Origin: a virus
IMG/VR virus record: IMGVR_UViG_3300032331_003609
Coordinates: 124,001-188,000 of that record
Reading direction: 5' to 3' (one strand)
Length of the DNA stretch: 64,000 nucleotides
Part shown: piece after piece, positions 7,545 to 15,947 of the stretch
How the letters are laid out: every line of letters starts with the position of its first letter
Numbering within the stretch: position 1 is the first letter of the stretch
The notes under the pieces: generated by a model
The model's input: the letters and a program-made list of their open reading frames with translations, nothing else
Database searches by the model: none
Told to the model about the DNA's origin: nothing
Translations under genes and position numbers: made by a program

Positions 7545-9044
7545 ATGAAAGAGAATAAGATTTTTCCATGGTTAGTTGCAGTTGCTGCTGCTAGTATTTC
7601 TTTCTCTGCTGCTTTCTATTCAATTTTTGGTATAGGTAAGATGTTTGCAGGGGCTGCGACTAACGTTATGATAATGGCAACCAGTTTAGAATTTGCTAAA
7701 TTGGTGATTGCATCATTTCTATATAGATTTTGGAATGATGTAAATAGAGGTTTAAGAGCATATTTAACAATTGCTTGCTTTGTTTTAATACTTATAACAT
7801 CAGCAGGTATTTATGGATTTTTATCATCAGCTTATCAAGATACTGCAAATAAAGTAGAGAATTCAGACAAAAGCACCTTAGTAATAACCAAAAGGAAGGA
7901 CATGCTTCAGAAGCAGTTAGATCAGACAGAGAAGCAGTTGGAATTTAAGAGCACCAGACAGAATACGCTATCTGATATGAGAAGCAGACAGCAGTCAAAT
8001 GCTGATAATCTTATATCTAATAATAGATCCGTGTCTTCTGTTAGAACCCAGATGAATCAATTAGGTAAAGAGAGTAGCTTATTAGATAATGACATTAAGG
8101 TTTTACAGGACTCTATAACCTCAAAAACACAACAGATATCATCTTTAGATAATGAGATATTAGCAATATCGACAAATTCAGATTTAGCAAATGAGGTAGG
8201 ACCGTTAAAATACATAGCTAAATTAACGGGCAAAACTTTGGATCAGGTAGTAAACTGGTTTATAATTGCATTAATGCTCGTATTTGATCCATTAGCTATT
8301 GCCCTTGTTGTTGCAGCAAACTTTGTATTCTCCTATATAGGAGGAAAGAAAAAAGAAGCTGATGATTTTGAGGAATGGAAAAAAGAAAAAGCGGAAGAAG
8401 CTGCTAGACTGATAGCTGAAGAAGAAGCTAGATTAATAGCTGAAGAAGAGGCAAGAATAAAAGCTGAGGAAGAAGAAGCTGCTAGATTGATAGCTGAGGA
8501 AGAAGCAAGACTAATAGCTGAAGAGGAAGCAAGAATAAAAGCAGAGGAAGAAGAAGCTGCTAGATTGATAGCTGAGGAAGAAGCAAGACTAATAGCTGAA
8601 GAGGAAGCAAGATTATTAGCTGAAGAACAAGCAAGATTATTAGCTGACATAAAAGCTGCTAGATTACTTGCTGAAGAAGAAGCAAAAAGAGAAGCAGAAT
8701 GGGAGGAAATCATATCATTCTCTCCGGAAGAAGAGAATGCTTCTAAAAATTTCATTATTGGAGATACCCCGGTTAAACCTATAGAGGAATTTGTAGAAGA
8801 AACCGAATATTTCGTAGATTCTTACATAGAGAATGAATCTGAATATATTGCAGAGGATACATTCATCCCAGATGCTGAAACGGAGGCACCAGAAGAAGAA
8901 AAGGAAGAAGAAGATGGTGAATTTGGTGGTTATAAACTAGGAAACGTTTACGAAAAAAAATCGACCAACATAAAGGATTACGATAATATGAAAGATGTTC
9001 CTAGAGCCATCTTAGTAACTAAGGGTGATCCAACAAGATTATAA
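7545..9044 (+). CDS. Membrane protein with coiled coil and 26-residue EA-rich repeats
   Basis: A 499-residue protein. Three hydrophobic helices lie in the first 95 residues (about 8-33, 36-60 and 70-93). A long Gln/Ser/Lys-rich coiled coil spans about 100-210. A fourth hydrophobic helix is at about 236-262. Residues about 283-385 are an almost uninterrupted charged helix built from a 26-residue unit (EEEAARLIAEEEARLIAEEE, then ARIKAE) present nearly three times and then decaying. The acidic tail (about 386-499) is disordered. The repeats are near-identical in DNA, so recent tandem expansion is likely. A late promoter precedes it. A role in the host envelope during assembly or lysis is possible, but no family is recognised. 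Confidence 0.75.
   Translation: MKENKIFPWLVAVAAASISFSAAFYSIFGIGKMFAGAATNVMIMATSLEFAKLVIASFLYRFWNDVNRGLRAYLTIACFVLILITSAGIYGFLSSAYQDTANKVENSDKSTLVITKRKDMLQKQLDQTEKQLEFKSTRQNTLSDMRSRQQSNADNLISNNRSVSSVRTQMNQLGKESSLLDNDIKVLQDSITSKTQQISSLDNEILAISTNSDLANEVGPLKYIAKLTGKTLDQVVNWFIIALMLVFDPLAIALVVAANFVFSYIGGKKKEADDFEEWKKEKAEEAARLIAEEEARLIAEEEARIKAEEEEAARLIAEEEARLIAEEEARIKAEEEEAARLIAEEEARLIAEEEARLLAEEQARLLADIKAARLLAEEEAKREAEWEEIISFSPEEENASKNFIIGDTPVKPIEEFVEETEYFVDSYIENESEYIAEDTFIPDAETEAPEEEKEEEDGEFGGYKLGNVYEKKSTNIKDYDNMKDVPRAILVTKGDPTRL
8392..8700 (+). repeat. 78-bp tandem coding repeat
   Basis: Tandem near-identical 78-bp units within the 7545 gene encode the 26-residue EEARLIAEE-type helix. About three units are recognisable; the 3' end decays into shorter ARLLAEE-like pieces. 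Confidence 0.75.
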
Positions 9045-9052
9045 GAAGAGAA

Positions 9053-9616
9053 ATGGCAAATATACTATCGACCGATCCAAGGAGTATTAAATATTTAGAT
9101 TGTAATCCGGAAAAGCAAAAGAAAATTGTTTTCGAAGGAGCATCGTTAAAGATTTTAATGGGATCTCAAGTTTTAGATACTGTCGATATGTCTTCTTTAT
9201 TCCATCCTGTTTCAATAAATGGCGGAAATTTTAAGAAGAGAATTTACATTCCATCTGACGGGTCCTATAATTTATATGGCGGAAATATAGCTCAGGATCA
9301 GGGTGAGGTTTCTTTGGTTGTTATAAGGGTTAGGTATGATAAAAGCATTCCTGAAGGAGATAGAGTAATATATTGGGAATATAAAGGAAATATATTTCCG
9401 TGTAAGAATCTAATGTTCTTAACGGGTAAAACACTGGATTCAATACCCCATAAAGGGTGGGATTTAGAACCGTATAATGCTGACGTTTCACCAGCTCCTG
9501 TTTTTTCCCCAGCATTAGATCCTCAACCAACATCTCCTGATTTATCTTTAGGAGGAATTAAAATAAATAACCCGACATTAAAAGAGGTTGAATTAGAAAT
9601 ATTAGTAATGAATTAA
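9053..9616 (+). CDS. Tail-fibre-locus protein, unknown (paralogue of next gene)
   Basis: A 187-residue beta-rich protein whose layout parallels the next gene. Both have an N-terminal strand region, a segment ending in an 'IYWEYKGNIFPCKNL' or 'IHLIYEGKTYPIGAL' motif, a loop rich in Pro, Gly and Ser, and a C-terminal 'LGGIKINNP' or 'EGGIVLYNP' strand followed by a hydrophobic end (VELEILVMN / VDLKIVIAS). This suggests a small duplicated structural domain, perhaps a fibre connector or head decoration. The stop overlaps the ATG of the next gene (TAATG). No named family is recognised. Confidence 0.7.
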   Translation: MANILSTDPRSIKYLDCNPEKQKKIVFEGASLKILMGSQVLDTVDMSSLFHPVSINGGNFKKRIYIPSDGSYNLYGGNIAQDQGEVSLVVIRVRYDKSIPEGDRVIYWEYKGNIFPCKNLMFLTGKTLDSIPHKGWDLEPYNADVSPAPVFSPALDPQPTSPDLSLGGIKINNPTLKEVELEILVMN

Positions 9617-10269
9617 TGGCAAAAGCACCACTTATATGTCAAGCAGACCTAGCAAATACACTTATTCAAGGAGGGCATTTTGACAGATGTACTTTTACTG
9701 TGACTAAGGATTCATCAGTGATGAATTCTTTTAGTTTTTGCGATTATTCATTGGATATAGATGACTTTTTTTCACAAAATGTAACACTGACTGGTGGAAG
9801 AGCATTTCTTCTTGATGATGCAGGTCTTGGTAATTCTTTTGGAGAGGTTAAATTCCTACTCATTAGTGCTAAGTATTCTTCATCATTCACAAGTGATAGC
9901 AACAAGTACATCCATTTAATTTATGAAGGAAAAACATACCCAATAGGAGCACTTCATATTTGGACAGGGCAACCAGGAGAAAGTGCAGGATCTGGTATAA
10001 CGCTAAATCCTAATGGATCCGGACTAACAAGTCCACAATTTAGTGAAGGCGGAATAGTTTTATATAATCCTCATGCAGGATCGGTAGATTTAAAAATAGT
10101 AATAGCATCAGGAGGACCAATTCTTTCCGCTGGTAGTGCATCATCAGGAACAAGCGGAACATCAGGAAGTACCTCCGGATCATCTGGATCAGCTGGATCA
10201 TCAGGATCATCAGGAGCTAACAGATTATATTACGGAACTAGCGGAACGATAATAACAATACAAACATAA
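9616..10269 (+). CDS. Tail-fibre-locus protein with GTS collagen-like tract
   Basis: A 217-residue protein. Residues 1-170 form the same beta-rich domain as the preceding gene, sharing the '[I/V]-Y-[E/K]-G-K-x-[Y/F]-P' and 'GGI-x-[L/I]-x-NP' motifs. Residues about 175-205 are G-X-Y triplets of Gly, Ser, Thr and Ala (GTSGTSGSTSGSSG), followed by a short strand ending GTIITIQT. G-X-Y triplets in phage proteins commonly form collagen-like trimer stalks. It lies in the fibre operon. The likely role is a trimeric fibre or fibre-attachment protein. Confidence 0.7.
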   Translation: MAKAPLICQADLANTLIQGGHFDRCTFTVTKDSSVMNSFSFCDYSLDIDDFFSQNVTLTGGRAFLLDDAGLGNSFGEVKFLLISAKYSSSFTSDSNKYIHLIYEGKTYPIGALHIWTGQPGESAGSGITLNPNGSGLTSPQFSEGGIVLYNPHAGSVDLKIVIASGGPILSAGSASSGTSGTSGSTSGSSGSAGSSGSSGANRLYYGTSGTIITIQT

Positions 10270-10278
10270 GAAAGAATA

Positions 10279-10926
10279 ATGTCCTATCCTAATATAATAT
10301 TAACCACAGATCCTAATCTATCTTTTGCGCAATATGATTTTATTCAGATTGTTCATGATGAAAATAATTATATTGAAGCTAGGGTAGTAAGTTATAATTC
10401 TTCTACTGGTGAATTGATAGCAAGTCCTATTCATCATCACGGATCAGGAAGCTTTAATGACTGGAAAATTATGCTAGCGGGAGAACCAGGAACTGGAACT
10501 AGTGGTCAAGCAGGAGCATCGGGAACTTCTGGAACAAGTGGTACAGATGGTACTTCAGGAACTTCAGGCACAGATGGTACTTCTGGAACAAGTGGTACAG
10601 ACGGTACTTCAGGAACTTCAGGAACAAGTAATCTTCTTGCCTCTACAGAATGGAATATTGAAAGCGAATATCAAATCAGTAGCAACGAGCAACTTACATT
10701 CTCTGGGGACTATGTTCTTGATGATTCCTATTTATATATAGAAGGCAGTGACGAACAAGTAGAATATTCAGCGAATAAATTTTTTAAAAAAACTGGTAAA
10801 ATTTTCATCGGAGGTAATTTATTGCTCAAGAATTCACAGATAGAAAACGACGGAGAAATAAGTGTTGGAGGTGAAGTTATATTAACAGGTAATTCACAAA
10901 TAATAGGAACAGGAACAATAATATAA
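10279..10926 (+). CDS. Fibre protein with GTS/GTD collagen-like tract and beta C-terminus
   Basis: A 215-residue protein. Residues 1-70 are a beta domain ([20 protein letters not shown]). Residues about 74-116 are G-X-Y triplets ([19 protein letters not shown]). The C-terminus, about 125-215, contains alternating short strands ([40 protein letters not shown]) that look like a beta-solenoid. The fibre role is inferred from composition and from the neighbouring large fibre gene, which starts 6 nt downstream. No catalytic motif is seen. Confidence 0.7.
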   Translation: MSYPNIILTTDPNLSFAQYDFIQIVHDENNYIEARVVSYNSSTGELIASPIHHHGSGSFNDWKIMLAGEPGTGTSGQAGASGTSGTSGTDGTSGTSGTDGTSGTSGTDGTSGTSGTSNLLASTEWNIESEYQISSNEQLTFSGDYVLDDSYLYIEGSDEQVEYSANKFFKKTGKIFIGGNLLLKNSQIENDGEISVGGEVILTGNSQIIGTGTII

Positions 10927-10932
10927 AAAGAT

Positions 10933-13512
10933 ATGCAATACATTCAATTACAGGGACAGATAGCATCGGATCTGGATTTACCGATATCAGGAAGTTATAA
11001 TCTGTTTATAGATACTTCAGATAACTCTATTAAAGCGAAAGATTCTGATGGAGTTGTTCGTGGAGGGGGAATTTCATTAATAGAATTAACAAGATCTGAA
11101 ATTCAAACATTAGTGGACGAATCGGATCTTACCCCGGGTGCTTTTTACAAAATCACAGGCGTTGCAACTAAGGCATTTTATGATAGCATGGAATGGTCAT
11201 ACACTGGACCAGGTAATGAAATACAGGACGGTGGAACAACAATCATTCTACAAGCTACATCGTCCAAGACCCTATCTAAAAAAGGAATTGGCTTATTCTA
11301 TGTTCCAAACTATGAGGATCCTGACAACCCAACTAATGCTCCGGATTATAATTACTTAGTCTGGGATAATACACACAGATTAGATTTTACAAATCTGAGT
11401 GGTGTATTTGATCATGATGAATATGTTCAATTATATTCACAGGGAGAATCCACATCAACAGATGCATATTTGGTAGCAAACGTAGGAAATAATACCTTAA
11501 CCATTGTATATGATAGCTCCAGCGATACATTTTTAAATGACAGCAATAATTTTGGGGGATTAACAATAACAGGTGATTCCTCAGGGGCTACAGCAGATAT
11601 CACAGACAGCGAACGTATATCTTCATACAGTGCCAACGATAAAGTAATTTGGGGAGGTAGAGTTTGGAGAAATTTAAATGGAAATATCGGAAGCACGACT
11701 GGCGGATGGCCACTTGCTCAATTGACTTTAAATTCTGCTGATTGGGAGAAAGTTGCTTTCAACGAAACGGATTATACGATAGTTGCTGACCTAATTGAAT
11801 ATGAATTTGAATGGGATAATATTTCCTATAGAAAGAGCAAGAACAACAACGAGGTAACATGTATAGCAAAAGTAATGTTTGACAATTGGGGATATAACAC
11901 AATGAAGTATTTTCCTTGGGGACATTACCAAACACAAAATATAAGTATCAGCAATTCATATCTGGATGCATTTGTTAACTACCCTCACGATTCTTGGGCT
12001 AGTGAAATTAAGTTCGATGACTACGGTGGATTCAATGCACACTATTGGGGTCGTTCAACCGAAATATACAACATATCAGGAGACAAGGGTGCACACATGG
12101 TTAGTTTGAACCTAGGATACAACACAGAAATTAACAATATCAAATTGGGTATGGATGCTTATTTGTCTGACATCTATACTTATGATAACGACAACGGCAA
12201 TACTGCTATTTCGAATATTGTATTGGGTGATAATGCTTCTATTAACGATTGGGACGATACGATTTATATGTATAACGGATCATGGATGGAAAATTTAATC
12301 CTAGAAAATGATTCACACATTACTGATATTAACTTATATTCCAATGCATCAATCAGAGATTCTAAACTAGGAATTAATGCATATATCTCAGGAATTGGTA
12401 TGGACCCTTATGCAGCCTTTAGACAGGTTGAAATGGGAAATAGCAGTTACATTTCAAATATGAATATGAGTGTTAGTGCTTGTTTCAAAAGGGTTAAGAT
12501 GGGGATTGATAGTAATATCAATGCTATGTCTATTGGAGAAAACGGATATTTTAAACATATAGAAATGGGTGATGCCTCCTATATGTATTGCAACGGTATT
12601 GGAGATAATTCATATTTTCAATATGTCAATCTTGGAATAGATTCAGGAATTTATACAATAAATCAATCCAGCGGAAATTCCAATTTTGAATACGTAAATA
12701 CAGGAATTAACTCGGAAATATATAGTGTTTCTCTGGGTGAATATGGAGGATTTAGCAATATAGAATTGGGTATTAATAGCTCTATTAATGGCATTAACGC
12801 AACCGGGGATTACGCATATATTTCAAATATAAAGACATCAAATAATTCCTATATAAATTCTATCTATATGGGTGATAATTCCTATATAGCAAAGGTTGAT
12901 ATTGGAAGCGGATCTGGATTTAGCGGTATCGTATTGACTGCAAATTCACACATAGAGAATTTTCAAATTGGAAATGATTCTTCCTTCGGGGAATTCACAT
13001 TAACATCCGGTGCTGATCTTGTTGATTTTGAAATTGGCCAAGCTAGCGGATTTGGCGGATCTGCAATCTCATCAAATAAAAACTATGTAACAATCAGCAG
13101 GGGATTTACAAACATGTTGAATACACAGGTACAAAATGCTGAAAATACTAATGGGACTACTGGAAATCCTCTTATTGATTTTAGTAATAGAGGCATTGTA
13201 ACTATCGACATAACAGGATTAACAGCATCTCAGGGATTTGAATTACCGGATGGGGAATACGAGGGTCAAGAACTTACATTTGTATTAAAATCTGATGGAA
13301 CTCATACAATAGATTCTACTCAAATCAATATATGGACAACTAAATTGGTAACAAGTGGTGGAGGATATGGAGTATATGATAACACAGGTTCAACATATGC
13401 ATTTAGACCATTTGCAAGATGGTATAATAACGCTTGGGATTGGAGAAATGTAACCAAAGCAATTTGGACAGGTGGAGTATGGGTAACTGATGCAGAATCA
13501 TTCAACGATTAA
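10933..13512 (+). CDS. Large tail fibre protein with predicted beta-helix repeats
   Basis: An 859-residue fibre protein. The N-terminus resembles phage fibre heads (GSYNLFIDTSDNSIKAKDSD). Residues about 55-330 form beta-rich domains. From about 330 to 700 a loose repeat of 16-20 residues recurs with the pattern G-[D/I]-[N/D]-S-x-I-x-x-[I/M] (for example MGNSSYISNMNMS, MGIDSNINAMSIG, TGINSEIYSVSLG, LGINSSINGINAT). Such alternating hydrophobic and small-residue rungs suggest a parallel beta-helix. The C-terminal domain, about 740-859, has aromatic motifs (GGVWVTDAESFND) typical of receptor-facing ends. It is the largest fibre gene in the locus and a likely receptor-binding or shaft component. 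Confidence 0.75.
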   Translation: MQYIQLQGQIASDLDLPISGSYNLFIDTSDNSIKAKDSDGVVRGGGISLIELTRSEIQTLVDESDLTPGAFYKITGVATKAFYDSMEWSYTGPGNEIQDGGTTIILQATSSKTLSKKGIGLFYVPNYEDPDNPTNAPDYNYLVWDNTHRLDFTNLSGVFDHDEYVQLYSQGESTSTDAYLVANVGNNTLTIVYDSSSDTFLNDSNNFGGLTITGDSSGATADITDSERISSYSANDKVIWGGRVWRNLNGNIGSTTGGWPLAQLTLNSADWEKVAFNETDYTIVADLIEYEFEWDNISYRKSKNNNEVTCIAKVMFDNWGYNTMKYFPWGHYQTQNISISNSYLDAFVNYPHDSWASEIKFDDYGGFNAHYWGRSTEIYNISGDKGAHMVSLNLGYNTEINNIKLGMDAYLSDIYTYDNDNGNTAISNIVLGDNASINDWDDTIYMYNGSWMENLILENDSHITDINLYSNASIRDSKLGINAYISGIGMDPYAAFRQVEMGNSSYISNMNMSVSACFKRVKMGIDSNINAMSIGENGYFKHIEMGDASYMYCNGIGDNSYFQYVNLGIDSGIYTINQSSGNSNFEYVNTGINSEIYSVSLGEYGGFSNIELGINSSINGINATGDYAYISNIKTSNNSYINSIYMGDNSYIAKVDIGSGSGFSGIVLTANSHIENFQIGNDSSFGEFTLTSGADLVDFEIGQASGFGGSAISSNKNYVTISRGFTNMLNTQVQNAENTNGTTGNPLIDFSNRGIVTIDITGLTASQGFELPDGEYEGQELTFVLKSDGTHTIDSTQINIWTTKLVTSGGGYGVYDNTGSTYAFRPFARWYNNAWDWRNVTKAIWTGGVWVTDAESFND

Positions 13513-13523
13513 TAAAAACAAAA

Positions 13524-13531
13524 TATAAATA
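13524..13531 (+). promoter_or_regulatory. Late promoter TATAAATA
   Basis: Exact TATAAATA ending 10 nt before the ATG at 13542, in the short gap after the large fibre gene. Confidence 0.65.
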
Positions 13532-13541
13532 AAAACAAATT

Positions 13542-13838
13542 ATGGCAAGATATACAACAAACCCAGATGCTAAAAGACCAGAGGGCGGTATTGAAGTAAC
13601 ACTTAGCAGCCCGATTGTAACACGTTCTTTTAGTGGATCAGAGATCAAAAGAGGAATTATCACAATCAAAAAATTCATGGACAATCCTGGTAGAAAAATA
13701 GTAGCAGCGATGACCGATGATAATAAATTATACGAATTATGGAAGGATGAAGCGTATGATGCTATTGGTGATTGGACAACTGAACAAGCAGTGGCAAGAC
13801 TTAAGGAATTAGCAGAAGCTGGAAATCCTGGAGCATAA
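13542..13838 (+). CDS. Small fibre-locus protein, unknown
   Basis: A 98-residue protein with a beta-rich N-terminal half (GGIEVTLSSPIVTRSFSGSE, then RGIITIKKFMDNPGRKIVA) and a helical C-terminal half (TEQAVARLKELAEAGNPG). There is no signal peptide or cysteine. An exact late promoter directly upstream and the collagen-like fibre gene 15 nt downstream point to co-expression with fibres. It might be a fibre chaperone or cap, but there is no motif evidence for this. Confidence 0.65.
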   Translation: MARYTTNPDAKRPEGGIEVTLSSPIVTRSFSGSEIKRGIITIKKFMDNPGRKIVAAMTDDNKLYELWKDEAYDAIGDWTTEQAVARLKELAEAGNPGA

Positions 13839-13853
13839 AAAACAAACAAAAAA

Positions 13854-15941
13854 ATGTTCGAAAGCAAATTAAATAGGGGTAAAGCGAATGGATATGCCCC
13901 GCTAGATTCAGAAGGGAAAGTTCCTGCTGATAGAATCCATGCGGGTGCTAGCGGAACATCTGGTGTATCCGGAACTTCAGGTACATCGGGATTGAATGGA
14001 TCACAAGGACTTAATGGTACATCAGGATCTGCAGGAACATCTGGTATATCAGGATCTGCAGGAACATCAGGAAGCGATGGAACTTCCGGTTCTAGCGGCA
14101 TAAATGGCACTAGCGGAACAAATGGCTCAAGCGGAACTTCAGGTTCTTCTGGAACATCAGGTTCTGGATTTGTTTGGAGAGGGGCGTGGCAACCAAGTCC
14201 AACAGTTTATGTAGGCGGTCAAGATGTAGTTTCATATACCGGAGGTTCATACATAAAGATTGGAGACGGTAATTCAGGTAGCGCACCGCCATTTGATTCA
14301 ATTCGTTGGAGCCCAATTGCAGAATCAGGAAGTTCTGGTGATAATGGGACAGATGGTAATGATTCTTCAAATAGCGGTAGATGGATTTATGCTGCCACTA
14401 TTACTCCTGGAAGTGGAAATTTTGGAACAGATGATCCTGTAATGAGTTTAATCGAATATGTCTACATAAATACAGATGAGGTAAACGGGGCAAATTATTC
14501 TACATGGCTTTCCGGAGTAGACAGTATACAGAACCTTGGTTACCCTGTCTATTTACAAATCACACAAGTAGGTTCTAACAATATTATTGGTATCTGGAGA
14601 GTTATATCCATTACTTCAACTGGTGGTGTTTACGAGTTTCAAGTTGATACGCCACTTGTGGCGAATGGTACTATAACTATATCAGATGTTTTTACAATAT
14701 CATGGGTATACAATGGGATAAGTGGTTCTTCAGGTTCAGCAGGAACTTCTGGCACTTCAGGTACGAGCGGTACATCAGGTACTACTGGAACTAGCGGTTC
14801 AAGCGGTTCAGCTGGCACCTCAGGTTCATCTGGTTCTGCTGGAACAAGTGGAACTTCAGGAACTTCTGGCACTTCAGGTACGAGTGGTACTTCCGGTTCT
14901 GCTGGAACTTCAGGTTCGAGTGGATCAGCTGGAACTAGCGGTACTTCGGGTTCTTCTGGATCTGCTGGAACGAGCGGTTCTTCAGGATCGAGTGGTTCAG
15001 CAGGTACAAGCGGTACTTCAGGATCAAGCGGTTCAGCAGGAACTTCAGGTACATCAACCCCCGGGCCACAGAATTATACACAAGTTTTAGGATCCCAAGT
15101 AAATAGTGTTAGCACAACAGGAATAACCATAATTTCAGGATCGATCACGACAACTGGCAATCCGGTCAAGATCCAAGTAACAGGTGATGCAAATCCACAA
15201 TCAGTATCAGGATGGGTGAGACTTCAAATATACAGAGAATCTACCCCTATAGGTAATATAATTCAATGCGAAACAGCAGGAAATAATGTAAATGTTCCTT
15301 ACTGTGTGGATTTTATAGATACCCCTGCAGCGGGTACCTACACATACTCAATGAGAACTGTTAGCGGTATTGCTGGAACATTCCAATTTGGAGAGGTAAA
15401 CGGGCCTACACTAAGTATGACTGAAATGGCGGGGGCAATTGGATCTTCAGGAACTTCCGGAGCTAATGGATTATCAGGTAGTTCTGGATCAAGCGGGGCA
15501 TCAGGAACGTCCGGAGCTAATGGATTGTCTGGTAGTTCTGGATCTTCCGGATCTACTGGAACATCAGGATCTACCGGTGCATCAGGAACATCGGGTACTT
15601 CATTCACCTCTCCATATTCCGGTAATCTAAATGGAACTGCAGGTCAATCCTGGATGTCGTCATTCGGAGCAACAACTTCAATAAACTGGAATAATGGAAA
15701 CGTACAAACACGTACACTTGCTGCTAGTGAGACGTTTACTTTTGCAAATCCACAAAACGGAGCAACTTATATTTTGGTAATAAAACAAGCAGCAGCTGGT
15801 AACTATACGATTACTTGGCCAACTATTAGTTGGATGGGGGGAGCACCTCCAACTATGACAACAACTGCTAATAAAACTGACATTTACACATTTGTATACG
15901 CTAATAGTACATATTTCGGATCTTACGCACAAAACTTCTAA
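13854..15941 (+). CDS. Collagen-like tail fibre protein
   Basis: A 695-residue fibre protein. It opens with a fibre-type N-terminus (NRGKANGYAPLDSEGKVPAD). Long G-X-Y tracts of Gly, Thr, Ser and Ala follow at about residues 32-103, 290-402 and 530-583 (GTSGTSGSSGSAG units). They alternate with globular beta domains at about 105-290 and 405-530. The C-terminal domain, from about 585, ends YFGSYAQNF and is a typical compact fibre tip. The triplet tracts should form extended trimeric stalks. Strong antisense open frames over the tracts come from the repeat composition. It lies directly upstream of the LamG-like protein (6-nt gap). Confidence 0.8.
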   Translation: MFESKLNRGKANGYAPLDSEGKVPADRIHAGASGTSGVSGTSGTSGLNGSQGLNGTSGSAGTSGISGSAGTSGSDGTSGSSGINGTSGTNGSSGTSGSSGTSGSGFVWRGAWQPSPTVYVGGQDVVSYTGGSYIKIGDGNSGSAPPFDSIRWSPIAESGSSGDNGTDGNDSSNSGRWIYAATITPGSGNFGTDDPVMSLIEYVYINTDEVNGANYSTWLSGVDSIQNLGYPVYLQITQVGSNNIIGIWRVISITSTGGVYEFQVDTPLVANGTITISDVFTISWVYNGISGSSGSAGTSGTSGTSGTSGTTGTSGSSGSAGTSGSSGSAGTSGTSGTSGTSGTSGTSGSAGTSGSSGSAGTSGTSGSSGSAGTSGSSGSSGSAGTSGTSGSSGSAGTSGTSTPGPQNYTQVLGSQVNSVSTTGITIISGSITTTGNPVKIQVTGDANPQSVSGWVRLQIYRESTPIGNIIQCETAGNNVNVPYCVDFIDTPAAGTYTYSMRTVSGIAGTFQFGEVNGPTLSMTEMAGAIGSSGTSGANGLSGSSGSSGASGTSGANGLSGSSGSSGSTGTSGSTGASGTSGTSFTSPYSGNLNGTAGQSWMSSFGATTSINWNNGNVQTRTLAASETFTFANPQNGATYILVIKQAAAGNYTITWPTISWMGGAPPTMTTTANKTDIYTFVYANSTYFGSYAQNF
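13949..15605 (+). repeat. G-X-Y (GTS) collagen-like coding repeat tracts
   Basis: Three separated tracts (about 13949-14163, 14722-15058, 15443-15600) made of 9-nt units encoding Gly-Thr-Ser, Gly-Ser-Ser or Gly-Ser-Ala. Codons vary from unit to unit, so the constraint is on the protein rather than a recent DNA expansion. Shorter tracts of the same kind lie at about 10147-10220 and 10490-10630. Confidence 0.8.
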
Positions 15942-15947
15942 TTAAAT

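Noticed and set aside
8333-8755. Minus-strand open frame of Ala/Ser repeats
   Set aside because: Exact antisense of the EEARLIAEE repeat; no promoter, and the sense strand has a strong gene with a late promoter.
13502-14110. Long minus-strand open frame rich in Pro, Asp and Val
   Set aside because: It is the mirror of the GTS repeat tracts of the fibre gene; biased composition keeps the opposite frame open. Similar mirrors occur at 14639-14872 and 15338-15607.
13949-15605. Repeat array considered as CRISPR or tandem DNA repeat
   Set aside because: Units are 9 nt in frame, with varied codons and no spacers; it is a protein-level repeat.
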